NCBI GenBank assembly: GCA_031274715.1
Contig: JAISPT010000054.1
Location: forward strand, 1 to 33,937
Source of the DNA: Azonexus sp.
GTDB taxonomy: Bacteria; Pseudomonadota; Gammaproteobacteria; Burkholderiales; Rhodocyclaceae
Direction of reading: 5' to 3'
DNA length: 33,937 nt
Shown: positions 1-7,312 of the stretch, piece by piece
Layout of the letters: each line of letters opens with the position of its first letter
Position numbering within the stretch: the stretch's first letter is position 1
Position numbers and translations under genes: made by a program
The notes under the pieces: generated by a model
Database searches by the model: none
The model's input: only the letters and a program-made list of their open reading frames with translations
Told to the model about the DNA's origin: nothing

Positions 1-23
1 CGTTCAAATTTTTCCTTAGCCAT
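1..23 (-). CDS. tuf: Elongation factor Tu, first codons only
   Basis: The first 23 bases read on the minus strand as ATG followed by codons for MAKEKFER, the conserved start of bacterial EF-Tu, the GTPase that delivers aminoacyl-tRNA to the ribosome. A GGGGAA stretch lies a few bases upstream of the ATG and can serve as ribosome binding site. The gene follows tRNA-Tyr, tRNA-Gly and tRNA-Thr in the same direction, the standard arrangement of one tuf copy in betaproteobacteria. Only eight residues are visible, so the call rests on this short peptide plus the synteny; the rest of the gene lies outside the window. Confidence 0.85.
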
Positions 24-76
24 TCCAGTTCCCCAATCGTCAAATATGCAAAAAATCCAGAAGCCAAGCTAATCGG

Positions 77-151
<75 letters not shown>

Positions 152-181
152 CTACCTTGAAACACCAACCGTACCGCATCG

Positions 182-255
182 TGGAGCGGGTGAAGGGAAT
201 CGAACCCTCGTCTTAAGCTTGGAAGGCTTCAGCTCTACCATTGAGCTACACCCGC
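182..255 (-). tRNA. tRNA-Gly (TCC anticodon)
   Basis: The minus strand gives acceptor GCGGGTG paired with CACCCGC, D-arm GCTC..GAGC, anticodon loop CTTCCAA with anticodon TCC, and T-loop TTCGATT. The terminal CCA is encoded at 182-184. It is the middle member of the Tyr-Gly-Thr cluster. Confidence 0.95.
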
Positions 256-295
256 TTAACCCACACCCGCAGCACACACAGCTACAGCATCAACC

Positions 296-380
<85 letters not shown>

Positions 381-393
381 AGAAGAACGCAAG

Positions 394-422
394 ATTATCC
401 GTACACACCCAAATGCTGTCAA
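394..422 (-). promoter_or_regulatory. Sigma-70 promoter of the tRNA-Tyr/Gly/Thr-tuf operon
   Basis: On the minus strand a perfect -35 box TTGACA (plus 417-422) is separated by exactly 17 bases from GATAAT (plus 394-399), a five-of-six match to the -10 box. tRNA-Tyr begins 14 bases downstream. This is the best promoter in the window and fits a highly expressed stable-RNA operon. Confidence 0.85.
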
Positions 423-435
423 CACCCGCCACAAC

Positions 436-462
436 AAAAAAGCCGGCGGTTGCCGGCTTTTT
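436..462. terminator. Intrinsic terminator after the cytochrome c gene
   Basis: A GCCGGC/GCCGGC stem (442-447 and 452-457) with a GGTT loop is flanked by six A and five T, so it can act in both directions. On the minus strand it lies just after the cytochrome c stop codon and just before the tRNA promoter, which would insulate the two units. Confidence 0.85.
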
Positions 463-478
463 GTGCACGAGGCGGAAA

Positions 479-787
479 TTACTTGAGGGACAGAATCCAG
501 GCCACCAGCTTTTTCGCTTCCTCGTCGGTGACGTTGTTCGGCGGCATCGGGATCTGGCCCCAGACGCCCTTGCCACCGGACTTGACCTTGGCGGCCAGCA
601 TGGCCGGCGCACCCTTGTCGTCCTTGTACTTGGCGGCAACGTCCTTGTAGGCCGGGCCAACCAGTTTCTTGTCGATGGTGTGGCAGGACATGCAGTTCTT
701 GGCCTTGGCCAAGGCTTCGTCAGCGTGCACCTGACCGGCCATTGCGACACCTGCTGCAGCCAACATGGCGATATACACAGATTTCAT
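479..787 (-). CDS. Small class I c-type cytochrome (c551/c552-like), periplasmic
   Basis: The product is 102 residues. A signal peptide covers about residues 1-22 (MKSVYIAML..VHA, then DEALAKAK), followed by the haem attachment motif CMSCH at 32-36 and a C-terminal IPMPPN segment that should supply the axial methionine. Size and layout match the cytochrome c551/c552 family of periplasmic electron carriers for terminal oxidases or denitrification enzymes; the partner cannot be told from the sequence. The ATG at 787 was preferred over upstream starts because the signal peptide begins there and a purine-rich GGAGCGAGAGA precedes it. The gene is monocistronic, with a plausible promoter at 832-859 and a terminator at 436-462. 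Confidence 0.9.
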   Translation of the reverse strand: MKSVYIAMLAAAGVAMAGQVHADEALAKAKNCMSCHTIDKKLVGPAYKDVAAKYKDDKGAPAMLAAKVKSGGKGVWGQIPMPPNNVTDEEAKKLVAWILSLK

Positions 788-831
788 TCTCTCGCTCCGT
801 AATCGAAGTGGGTGGGGAAAAACTGCTGCGG

Positions 832-859
832 ATGATAGAACCTTTTCAAGCGCTTGCAA
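832..859 (-). promoter_or_regulatory. Probable promoter of the cytochrome c gene
   Basis: The minus strand has TTGCAA (854-859), 16 bases, then TATCAT (832-837), a five-of-six match to the -10 box. It lies about 45 bases upstream of the chosen start. A second TTGACA lies slightly further upstream but has no well-spaced -10 box. Confidence 0.4.
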
Positions 860-891
860 ACTGCTGTCAACACGCCAGATGTTGCCAAATG

Positions 892-2748
892 TTACTTGCG
901 CCGCTGGATTTGTTTGACATCGCGCACCGCCCCCTTGTCGGCCGAAGTCGCCATCAAGGCATAGGCCTGCAATGCCGCCGAAACGACTCGCTGGCGAGCG
1001 ACGGGTTGCCAGGCTGTCTCACCACGCGCTTCCATCGCCGCCCGCCGACGCGCCAACTCGTCGTCGGCGATGGCCAGATGTATACGACGCCCAGGGATGT
1101 CGATCTCGATCGTGTCGCCCTCCTCGACCAGCGCGATGGCGCCGCCGTCGGCCGCTTCCGGCGAGGCATGGCCGATCGACAAGCCGGACGTGCCGCCCGA
1201 GAAACGACCGTCGGTCAACAGCGCGCAGGCTTTGCCCAGGCCCATCGACTTCAGGTAGGAGGTCGGGTACAGCATCTCCTGCATGCCCGGCCCGCCCTTC
1301 GGGCCTTCGTAGCGGATCACGACAATGTCGCCGGCGACGATCTGGCCACCGAGGATGCTTTCAACCGCCGCATCCTGGCTTTCGAACACGCGCGCCCGGC
1401 CGGTGAATTGCCAGATCGATTCGTCGACGCCCGCCGTTTTGACGATACAACCGTCCTCAGCGATATTGCCGTGGAGCACCGCCAAGCCACCGTCGCGCGA
1501 ATAGGCGTTGGCCTTGTTACGGATGCAGCCGTGCGTTCGATCGAGATCGAGCTCGTTGTAGCGGCGGTCCTGGGCAAAGGCAGTCTGAGTCGGCACACCG
1601 CCTGGGGCAGCCTTGAAGAATTCATGCACCTTGATGTCGTGCTCGCGCACCACGTCCCAGCGATCAATCGCTTCGCCGAGGCTCATAGCATGCACCGTCG
1701 ACACCTCGCGATGCAGCAAGCCAGCGCGATCCAGTTCGCCAAGAATGCCCATGATGCCACCGGCACGATGCACGTCCTCGATGTGGTATTTGTCGGTCAT
1801 CGGCGCCACCTTGCACAGACAAGGCACGGAACGGGAAATACGGTCGATGTCGGCCATCGTGAAATCGACGCCGGCCTCCTGGGCGGCGGCCAGGATGTGC
1901 AGCACAGTGTTGGTCGAGCCGCCCATCGCCACGTCAAGCGTCATCGCATTCTCAAAAGCAGCCCGGGTGGCGATCGAACGCGGCAGTACCGAGGCGTCTT
2001 CCTGCTCGTAGTAGCGCTGGCATAACTCGACGGCCAGACGGCCGGCGCGCAGAAACAATTGCTTGCGATCAGCGTGCGTGGCGACGACAGTACCGTTGCC
2101 GGGCAGGCTGAGGCCGAGAGCCTCGGTCAGGCAGTTCATCGAATTGGCGGTAAACATACCGGAGCAAGAGCCGCAAGTCGGGCAGGCGGAACGCTCGATT
2201 TCGTCGAGATCGGCCTGGGACACCGCGCTGTCGGCAGCCTTGACCATTGCGTCGACAAGGTCAAGATGGACCACCCGCCCTTGCACCGTGACCTTGCCGG
2301 CCTCCATCGGGCCGCCGGAGACGAACACCGCCGGAATGTTCAAGCGCATGGCGGCCATCAGCATGCCCGGGGTGATCTTGTCGCAATTGGAAATGCACAC
2401 CATGGCGTCGGCGCAATGGGCATTGACCATGTATTCGACCGAATCGGCGATCAGGTCACGCGATGGCAGGGAATAGAGCATACCGCTGTGGCCCATGGCG
2501 ATGCCGTCGTCGATGGCGATGGTATTGAACTCCTTGGCCACGCCACCGGCCGCCTCGATTTCGCGCGCCACCAGTTGCCCCATGTCCTTCAGGTGCACAT
2601 GCCCCGGCACGAACTGGGTGAAGCTGTTAACCACGGCAATGATCGGTTTGTTGAAGTCGCCATCCTGCATCCCAGTCGCCCGCCACAGGGCGCGGGCACC
2701 GGCCATGTTGCGGCCATGGGTCGAGGTATGGGAACGATATTGCGGCAT
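892..2748 (-). CDS. ilvD: Dihydroxy-acid dehydratase
   Basis: The 618-residue protein has the full length and motifs of IlvD, which dehydrates 2,3-dihydroxy-isovalerate and -methylvalerate to the 2-oxo acids of valine and isoleucine synthesis in the cytoplasm. The N-terminal MPQYRSHTSTHGRNMAGARALWRA segment is typical. The iron-sulfur ligand region is seen as CISNCDKITPGM and then CPTCGSCSGMFTANSMNC. A C-terminal DGRFSGGTSGLSIGH motif is intact. A GGAGAGAAG ribosome site precedes the ATG at 2748. It is divergent from lgt and appears to be transcribed alone. Confidence 0.97.
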   Translation of the reverse strand: MPQYRSHTSTHGRNMAGARALWRATGMQDGDFNKPIIAVVNSFTQFVPGHVHLKDMGQLVAREIEAAGGVAKEFNTIAIDDGIAMGHSGMLYSLPSRDLIADSVEYMVNAHCADAMVCISNCDKITPGMLMAAMRLNIPAVFVSGGPMEAGKVTVQGRVVHLDLVDAMVKAADSAVSQADLDEIERSACPTCGSCSGMFTANSMNCLTEALGLSLPGNGTVVATHADRKQLFLRAGRLAVELCQRYYEQEDASVLPRSIATRAAFENAMTLDVAMGGSTNTVLHILAAAQEAGVDFTMADIDRISRSVPCLCKVAPMTDKYHIEDVHRAGGIMGILGELDRAGLLHREVSTVHAMSLGEAIDRWDVVREHDIKVHEFFKAAPGGVPTQTAFAQDRRYNELDLDRTHGCIRNKANAYSRDGGLAVLHGNIAEDGCIVKTAGVDESIWQFTGRARVFESQDAAVESILGGQIVAGDIVVIRYEGPKGGPGMQEMLYPTSYLKSMGLGKACALLTDGRFSGGTSGLSIGHASPEAADGGAIALVEEGDTIEIDIPGRRIHLAIADDELARRRAAMEARGETAWQPVARQRVVSAALQAYALMATSADKGAVRDVKQIQRRK

Positions 2749-2792
2749 GGCTTCTCTCCGTCGGGTCGGGCGCCGGAATCCCGAGCGCGAAC

Positions 2793-2798
2793 TATAAT
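2793..2798 (+). promoter_or_regulatory. Possible -10 box upstream of lgt
   Basis: A perfect TATAAT lies 30 bases before the lgt start in the 80-bp ilvD/lgt intergenic space. No good -35 box is present at the right distance (the sequence there is GC-rich). The reverse strand reads TATAGT, so it might serve ilvD instead. Confidence 0.3.
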
Positions 2799-2828
2799 CG
2801 GTCGATTTTAGCCCACTCTATCCTGCCG

Positions 2829-3620
2829 ATGCTTCTTCACCCCCAGTTCGATCCGGTCGCCTTCTCGCTTGGCCCGCTGGCGATCCGCTGGTACGGCCTG
2901 ATGTACCTGCTTGCCTTCGCCCAATTCCTGCTGCTTGGCCGCTGGCTGATCCGCCACCGCCAGGCCGCATTGACCGTCGAGCAACTCGACGACCTGCTGT
3001 TCTACGGCATGCTCGGCGTCATCGTCGGCGGCCGCCTGGGCCAGGTGCTGTTCTACGAGCCGGGCTATTACTTCGCCCATCCGCTGGAAATCGTCGCCGT
3101 CTGGAAGGGCGGCATGAGCTTTCACGGCGGCTTTCTCGGCGTCCTCGTCGCCATGGCGCTGTGGGCGCGCAAGCACGCCAAGGCCTGGCTCGACGTCACC
3201 GATTTCATCGCACCGCTGGTACCGCTCGGCCTGGCCGCCGGGCGCCTGGGCAACTTCATCAACGGCGAGTTGTGGGGCCGCGTAGCCGATCCGACGCTGC
3301 CCTGGGCGATGGTCTTTCCGCAAGCCGGCGATCTCCAAGCACGGCACCCCTCGCAGCTCTACCACATCGGCCTGGAAGGTCTGGCGCTGTTCACCATCCT
3401 GTGGCTGTACAGCCGGCGACCGCGACCACGCGGCGCAGTCTCGGGAGTCTTCCTGATCGGCTATGGCGCTTTCCGCTTCGTCACCGAGTATTTCCGCGAA
3501 CCGGACCACGGCATCTTCGGCCAGTCCTACACGGTCAGTATGGGCCAGTGGTTGTCGCTGCCGATGATTGCCGCCGGCCTGCTGCTGTTGCTGCTGGCCT
3601 ACCGGAGGAAGACTTTATAA
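2829..3620 (+). CDS. lgt: Phosphatidylglycerol-prolipoprotein diacylglyceryl transferase
   Basis: The 263-residue integral membrane protein transfers diacylglycerol from phosphatidylglycerol to the lipobox cysteine of prolipoproteins, the first step of lipoprotein maturation. The Lgt signature GRLGNFINGELWGR lies at residues 138-151, including the essential arginine at about 139. HGG at 99-101 corresponds to the catalytic-site histidine region. Several hydrophobic segments span the length, and the N-terminal LAIRWYGLMYLLAF is typical. Several probable lipoproteins (13352, 28997, 31904) are encoded in this window. The VOC gene follows after 40 bases and may be cotranscribed. Confidence 0.97.
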   Translation: MLLHPQFDPVAFSLGPLAIRWYGLMYLLAFAQFLLLGRWLIRHRQAALTVEQLDDLLFYGMLGVIVGGRLGQVLFYEPGYYFAHPLEIVAVWKGGMSFHGGFLGVLVAMALWARKHAKAWLDVTDFIAPLVPLGLAAGRLGNFINGELWGRVADPTLPWAMVFPQAGDLQARHPSQLYHIGLEGLALFTILWLYSRRPRPRGAVSGVFLIGYGAFRFVTEYFREPDHGIFGQSYTVSMGQWLSLPMIAAGLLLLLLAYRRKTL

Positions 3621-3660
3621 TTATGGACTACCTCTTTCACCCACTGACAGGAATCCTCTC

Positions 3661-4137
3661 ATGACACGTCCCTTCAAGGTTCTCGGCATCCAGCAAATCG
3701 CCATCGGTGGCCCGTCCAAGGACAAGCTGCGCACGTTGTGGGTCGATATGTTCGGCCTTGAGGTCACCAGCACCTTCATTTCCGAGCGCGAAAACGTCGA
3801 CGAGGACATCTGCGCCATGGGCAGCGGGCCGTTCAAAGTCGAGGTTGACCTGATGCAGCCGCTCGATTCGGAAAAGAAGCCGGCCGTTCACACTACCCCG
3901 CTCAACCACGTCGGTCTGTGGATCGATGACCTGCCCAAAGCCGTCGAATGGCTGTCGGCCAACGGCGTGCGCTTTGCTCCGGGTGGCATCCGCAAAGGCG
4001 CGGCTGGTTTCGACATCACCTTCCTGCATCCCAGGGGTAGCGAAGAATTCCCGATCGGCGGCGAAGGCGTACTGATCGAACTGGTGCAGGCGCCGCCCGA
4101 AGTCGTCAGCGCCTTCGCCAAGCTGGCCGGTCAATAA
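3661..4137 (+). CDS. VOC (glyoxalase/extradiol-type) family protein
   Basis: The 158-residue protein has the two-module vicinal-oxygen-chelate layout: IQQIAIGG near the N-terminus, then LNHVGLWIDDLPKAVEWLSANGVRF at the start of the second module and GVLIELVQAPPE at the end. Spacing resembles lactoylglutathione lyase or methylmalonyl-CoA epimerase relatives, but the substrate cannot be assigned. The N-terminal module lacks the usual histidine (QIAI), so the metal site may be altered. The ATG at 3661 has an AGGA nine bases upstream and gives the family start; a longer reading upstream runs into lgt. It sits 40 bases after lgt, probably in the same transcript. Confidence 0.85.
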   Translation: MTRPFKVLGIQQIAIGGPSKDKLRTLWVDMFGLEVTSTFISERENVDEDICAMGSGPFKVEVDLMQPLDSEKKPAVHTTPLNHVGLWIDDLPKAVEWLSANGVRFAPGGIRKGAAGFDITFLHPRGSEEFPIGGEGVLIELVQAPPEVVSAFAKLAGQ

Positions 4138-4229
4138 AACTGGCGTTAGGCACTGTGAATCAGCCTCCCAAATCTGAAAGAAAGGCTAAGGTGAAGGCTT
4201 AGCGGGAAAGTGAGCGCGCCAGGGCTCGT

Positions 4230-4508
4230 TTGCTCTTTCCACTGAAAGACGCCAATTTGGAGAGATTCTTCGAGAGTCTCGAAAACCTCCAAGCTGAACA
4301 TGGCTGCTTCCACGATATTCGCCATTCCTTACACATCATTCAAGCCATGGGTCTGCCAGAGGAGGAGGCCGATTCCTTGCTAGATTGGTGTGAGCATGGC
4401 GGCTACTGCGATTGCGAGATTGCGAGCAACACATACGAGTATTGCAAAACAATCGTGGCTACGCCTAACTTGGGCATCAGGCTTTTGGATATACTAACAT
4501 TCTCATAA
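4230..4508 (+). CDS. DUF2695-family small protein
   Basis: The 92-residue product ends with the DUF2695 signature: a helix, then LDWCEHGGYCDCEIASNTYE at about residues 50-69. The conserved GGYCDCE cluster suggests metal or thiol chemistry, but no function is known. The only available start is TTG at 4230; an in-frame TAG at 4200-4202 limits the ORF and there is no ATG in between. The ribosome site is weak, so either translation is poor or the true start has been lost. GC content is visibly lower than in the neighbours, suggesting acquisition together with the next gene. Confidence 0.65.
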   Translation: MLFPLKDANLERFFESLENLQAEHGCFHDIRHSLHIIQAMGLPEEEADSLLDWCEHGGYCDCEIASNTYEYCKTIVATPNLGIRLLDILTFS

Positions 4509-4516
4509 GTAGTGTT

Positions 4517-4612
4517 ATGGGTCACTCTATGAAAATCCACATCAGCACAGGGATTTGCAGAAGTTGCCCAGACACTGTCGGCGAGAAGGTTAGTAAGTTA
4601 CATGACCATTGA
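4517..4612 (+). CDS. Possible 31-residue small ORF with a CxxC motif
   Basis: A short reading frame starts at ATG 4517 (a second ATG lies four codons later) and ends with TGA at 4610-4612, overlapping the start of the VOC-membrane gene in another frame. It contains CRSCPDTVGEK. It fills the gap between the DUF2695 gene and the next gene and might couple their translation. It has no recognised family and no clear ribosome site, and it could be a chance frame. Confidence 0.2.
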   Translation: MGHSMKIHISTGICRSCPDTVGEKVSKLHDH

Positions 4613-5234
4613 CCACATCGGCCTTGTCGTAAGCGACTACTCGCAAAGCAAAGCCTTCTTCACTCATGCTCTTGAGCCTCTCGGTATTGCTCTTATCATC
4701 GAGACTGAAGGCATAGTTGGCTTCGGGAAGAATGGCAAGCCGGAGTTCTGGCTTGGTACGCATTCCCTGGCACAAAACCCGATGCAAATCGCCTTTGCCG
4801 CCGAGAGCAGGGCACAAGTCAATGCATTCTATGAGGCCGCTCTCAAAGCCGGAGCAAAGGACGGTGGCCCTCCGGCTATTCGCGAGGCCGATCACCCCAA
4901 CTACTATGGAGCGTTCGTCATCGGCCCCGGTGGTCACATCATCGAGGCCGTATGTCATCGGCCAGAAGCCGATCCGTTGGCACCAGCCGTGAAGAACCCA
5001 GCAGCGAAAAAGAAAGGTTTTCTGCGGCCACTCCGAATAATAGCCAATATTCACTTGCTCATGGGCATTGTCAGCCTGGGCATTGCCAGTCTGGTTGCTG
5101 CAGGAGTAATGTTCTTCTCGACCGTCGGGAGCGAAGTTTATTCAGCCTCTGACGTTTCTCTTGAGCTTGCTGTGGCGGGTTTCATTTTGGTCTTCATCGG
5201 CGCCTTAATGAAAATAGTTCCCAAAATTTGGTAA
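4602..5234 (+). CDS. VOC-family domain fused to two C-terminal membrane helices
   Basis: Residues 1-120 form a single-chain VOC domain of the lactoylglutathione-lyase-like type: DHIGLVVSDYSQSKAFF at the N-terminus, RAQVNAFYEAALKAGAKDGG in the middle and YYGAFVIGPGGHIIEAVCH at the end. H5 and E115 match family metal ligands, but the usual histidine in HxAF is Q62. After a lysine-rich linker (about 130-140) come two hydrophobic segments, about 147-170 and 187-208, which would place the protein in the membrane. Most relatives end near residue 120, so the tail is unusual. GC is lower than the surroundings, as for DUF2695. A GAGAAGG lies about 13 bases upstream of the ATG. Confidence 0.8.
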   Translation: MTIDHIGLVVSDYSQSKAFFTHALEPLGIALIIETEGIVGFGKNGKPEFWLGTHSLAQNPMQIAFAAESRAQVNAFYEAALKAGAKDGGPPAIREADHPNYYGAFVIGPGGHIIEAVCHRPEADPLAPAVKNPAAKKKGFLRPLRIIANIHLLMGIVSLGIASLVAAGVMFFSTVGSEVYSASDVSLELAVAGFILVFIGALMKIVPKIW

Positions 5235-5277
5235 CCTCCTGACTATTAATTCAACCCGGACGCGCTAAAGCGCGCCG

Positions 5278-5381
5278 ATTAGAGCAGTTATCGTTCAAGT
5301 ACTGACAGTTTTCAACCCCGTCATTCCCTTGATAAGCGGGAATGACGATGATGTAATGATTTGAACCGAAACCGCTCTAAT
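5278..5381. repeat. Small inverted-repeat element, family A copy 1 (MITE-like)
   Basis: The left end reads ATTAGAGCAGTTATCGTTCA and the right end, reverse-complemented, ATTAGAGCGGTTTCGGTTCA. Between them is a second, perfect hairpin, CGTCATTCCC..GGGAATGACG (5319-5346). A related copy lies at 27344-27426. The element has no coding capacity. It separates the low-GC VOC gene from the pseudogene at 5389 and may have displaced the 5' end of that gene. Confidence 0.75.
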
Positions 5382-5388
5382 TCAGGCG

Positions 5389-6133
5389 ATGGCCAGCCTT
5401 CCTTCCGACCTGCCAGCGGACGAACTGGCGGCTACCCAGGCAGCGCTGGAGCCGACCCTGACCGCCACCGCCGCCGTGTTGCCGTGGCTGGCTAAGGCGC
5501 GGCCGCCGCGCTCAACGAGCGCTGGCTGACCGCCAGCAGGCAACTGCGGCTGGCCTGGTCGGTACACCAGGCGGAATCGGCCGAACCCTTGCGCCAGGCC
5601 ATGTTCGCACTGTACGGCGTCGCCCTCGACAGCCACGACGCCGACTGCCCGGCCCTCGGCGAAGCGCTGGCCTGCGCCGCCGACCGGCTGACCGGCCATC
5701 CGCTGGCCCCGCTGTTGACCGCGCTGAGCGCTACCATCGAAGCCTCGATGAACCGGCCGGACTCGAACACGAAGCCTTTGCCCAGCGCGCCCGGCATTTT
5801 GCCCGCCGCCTGAGCCAAACGGCCGGGCAAGCGGCGGAAGACCAACGCTCGCCGCTGATCGACCGCCTGTTCGTCGGCGAAACCGAAGAGCGGCTGACAC
5901 GGATGCAGGAAGCACTGGCAGCGCTACCACCGGACACGGTACGGCTCAAGTCGGAAGCGGCGCAGATCGCCGAGCAAGCCGAAACAATCGAACTCTACGG
6001 CCTGATGCATCTGGCCCGCGGTCTGACCGAACGGATCGGCGGCGATACCGATCTTGAAAATCCGGCCACCCGGGCCGACCTGGAAAGCCGCTTGCGGCAA
6101 CTGCGCGACACGCTGGCCGCCCTCACCCCGTGA
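5389..6133 (+). pseudogene. Frameshifted Hpt/CheA-P1-like helical protein
   Basis: A continuous protein is recovered only by joining three frames. Frame one runs from ATG 5389 (MASLPSDLPADELAATQ..) to about 5500. Frame two runs from about 5502 (AAALNERWLTASRQLRLAW..) to about 5750. Frame three runs from about 5747 (LDEPAGLEHEAFAQRARHF..) to TGA 6131-6133. Both junctions fit loss of one base. The helix-rich product with repeated LxxALAALPPD..LKSEAAQIAEQAE patterns resembles histidine phosphotransfer domains of PilL/ChpA type in which the histidine is absent. The element at 5278-5381 lies seven bases before the start, so the N-terminus may be truncated too. Sequencing error could explain the shifts, but two in 750 bases, with no receiver or kinase partner nearby, favour a decaying gene. 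Confidence 0.6.
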
Positions 6134-6137
6134 GTCT

Positions 6138-6157
6138 CCCCAAGCTGAAACTTGGGG
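6138..6157 (+). terminator. Hairpin after the pseudogene
   Basis: CCCCAAG (6138-6144) pairs perfectly with CTTGGGG (6151-6157) around a six-base loop, five bases after the pseudogene stop. Only a short pyrimidine tract follows, so it is a weak intrinsic terminator at best. A further imperfect hairpin (GGCGCC..GGCACC) lies about 20 bases downstream. Confidence 0.4.
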
Positions 6158-6200
6158 CTTCCTCGCCACGAGTTTGGGGCGCCTTCGGCACCAAGTTGGC

Positions 6201-6256
6201 TTGTCTCGCTCACCCCACCATGAATGGCGGTGTTTGCGCTCGCCCCGTGGTCATGA
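6201..6256 (-). repeat. 56-bp dispersed repeat, copy 1
   Basis: Read on the minus strand this is a 56-base sequence that matches 15768-15823 at 45 of 56 positions with no gap. The best conserved parts are CCATTCATGG and GGTGAGCGAGACAA. It supplies the TGA stop codon of the GAF-PAS gene. Both copies can be read from an internal ATG as a 14-codon peptide containing AQxxPFM. Confidence 0.75.
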
Positions 6257-7159
6257 GGGGCGGATGATCTCCAAAGCCAGACGCCGCCCCTGAGCAACCT
6301 CGATTTCCTCGGTGGTAATCGCAATGGCACGCAAGCCGCCGTCGGCCCGGCGCAGTTCGGCCGCCACCGGCTCGATTGTCGGCCGGACGAATACGGCGTC
6401 GACATCCTGCCCCGCCGGCAAACGATACAACTGCCGCCGCCAACGTCCGACCAGTTCGCTACGCCGGCAGCCGAACAGGTTTTCCGCCTGGCGGTTGGCA
6501 TCGAACACACAACCGCTGCCACTGTCGAACAGCAGCATCGCGTCGCGCGACAATTCGAACAGCAATTTCAATCGTTCGTCAGCCCCACGCGCCTTGCGCC
6601 GCGCCTCTTCGGCCTCGTACTCGACCAGGGCCAGCGTCACCAGGTTAGCGACGGCCTGCGCAAACAGGCGATGCGCCAGTGTCCACGGCTGATGGGAGCC
6701 GACCTGCTCAAGGCACAACACCCCCTGCAAATCTCCGCGAATGTGGATCGGCGTATGGAGCAGTGCGGTGATACCGTGTTGCGGCAGGTAGCCACCGACG
6801 AACTCGGTAGTCGCCGGATGTTGGTAGGCATCGTCGGCGGCTATGCCGGATGCCTCGCGCAGGCAGCGGAAATACTCAGGGTACTCGGCGGCGGACAGCA
6901 CTCCGCCGCTGCTGTGTCGCCCCGAGGAACGCTCGAACAGCTCCAGGCAACGCAATTCCCGCAGATCGTCGGTCAGTGCCCAGATACTGACTCGCTCGAT
7001 ACCGGAAACGCGCGCGGCCGACTCGGTCAGCAAGCTGAGCGTCATATCGAGCGAAGCCTCCTTGAAATAGGCACCGCGCGACAAGCTGGCGATGCCCTCT
7101 TGGAGTTCGGCCGCCGACATCAGGGCCATGGCGGAGTCCGGGAAAGGGAGAGAATTCAT
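6251..7159 (-). CDS. GAF-PAS sensor protein without an output domain
   Basis: The protein (302 residues from ATG 7159) has a GAF domain at roughly 20-175 (YFKEASLDMTLSLLTESAARV, then VLHTPIHIRGDLQGVLCLEQ-type core strands) and a PAS domain at roughly 190-300 (LLFELSRDAMLLFDS..CVFDANRQAENLFG). It stops right after the last PAS strand (LALEIIRPS). Proteins of this type normally continue into a kinase, GGDEF or EAL domain, so this may be a truncated sensor or a stand-alone ligand-binding protein. The stop lies within a dispersed repeat, which is consistent with truncation. An in-frame TTG at 7174 and an ATG at 7129 are alternative starts; none has a strong ribosome site. Confidence 0.75.
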   Translation of the reverse strand: MNSLPFPDSAMALMSAAELQEGIASLSRGAYFKEASLDMTLSLLTESAARVSGIERVSIWALTDDLRELRCLELFERSSGRHSSGGVLSAAEYPEYFRCLREASGIAADDAYQHPATTEFVGGYLPQHGITALLHTPIHIRGDLQGVLCLEQVGSHQPWTLAHRLFAQAVANLVTLALVEYEAEEARRKARGADERLKLLFELSRDAMLLFDSGSGCVFDANRQAENLFGCRRSELVGRWRRQLYRLPAGQDVDAVFVRPTIEPVAAELRRADGGLRAIAITTEEIEVAQGRRLALEIIRPS

Positions 7160-7312
7160 GCCGATTCGCAACAAGCAGAGCTACTGGCCGATAATGGTTT
7201 TGGGATTTTACGGAAAACAATAACGAATGACCGTGAAATATTCCACACCCCAAAAAAATACTCGGCGATCCGTCCGCTGGGATAGACCGCCCTTGCAGCC
7301 AGGCCCGAAGGA

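Noticed and set aside
742..2025. 427-codon plus-strand open frame and similar ones opposite ilvD
   Set aside because: These are antisense to the unmistakable ilvD gene and lack recognisable motifs.
4140..4160. GTTAGGC after the first VOC gene, resembling an integron attC core next to cassette-like genes
   Set aside because: No matching RYYYAAC partner or attC stem precedes it, and no second site with GTTRRRY follows the DUF2695 or VOC gene, so an integron array is not supported.
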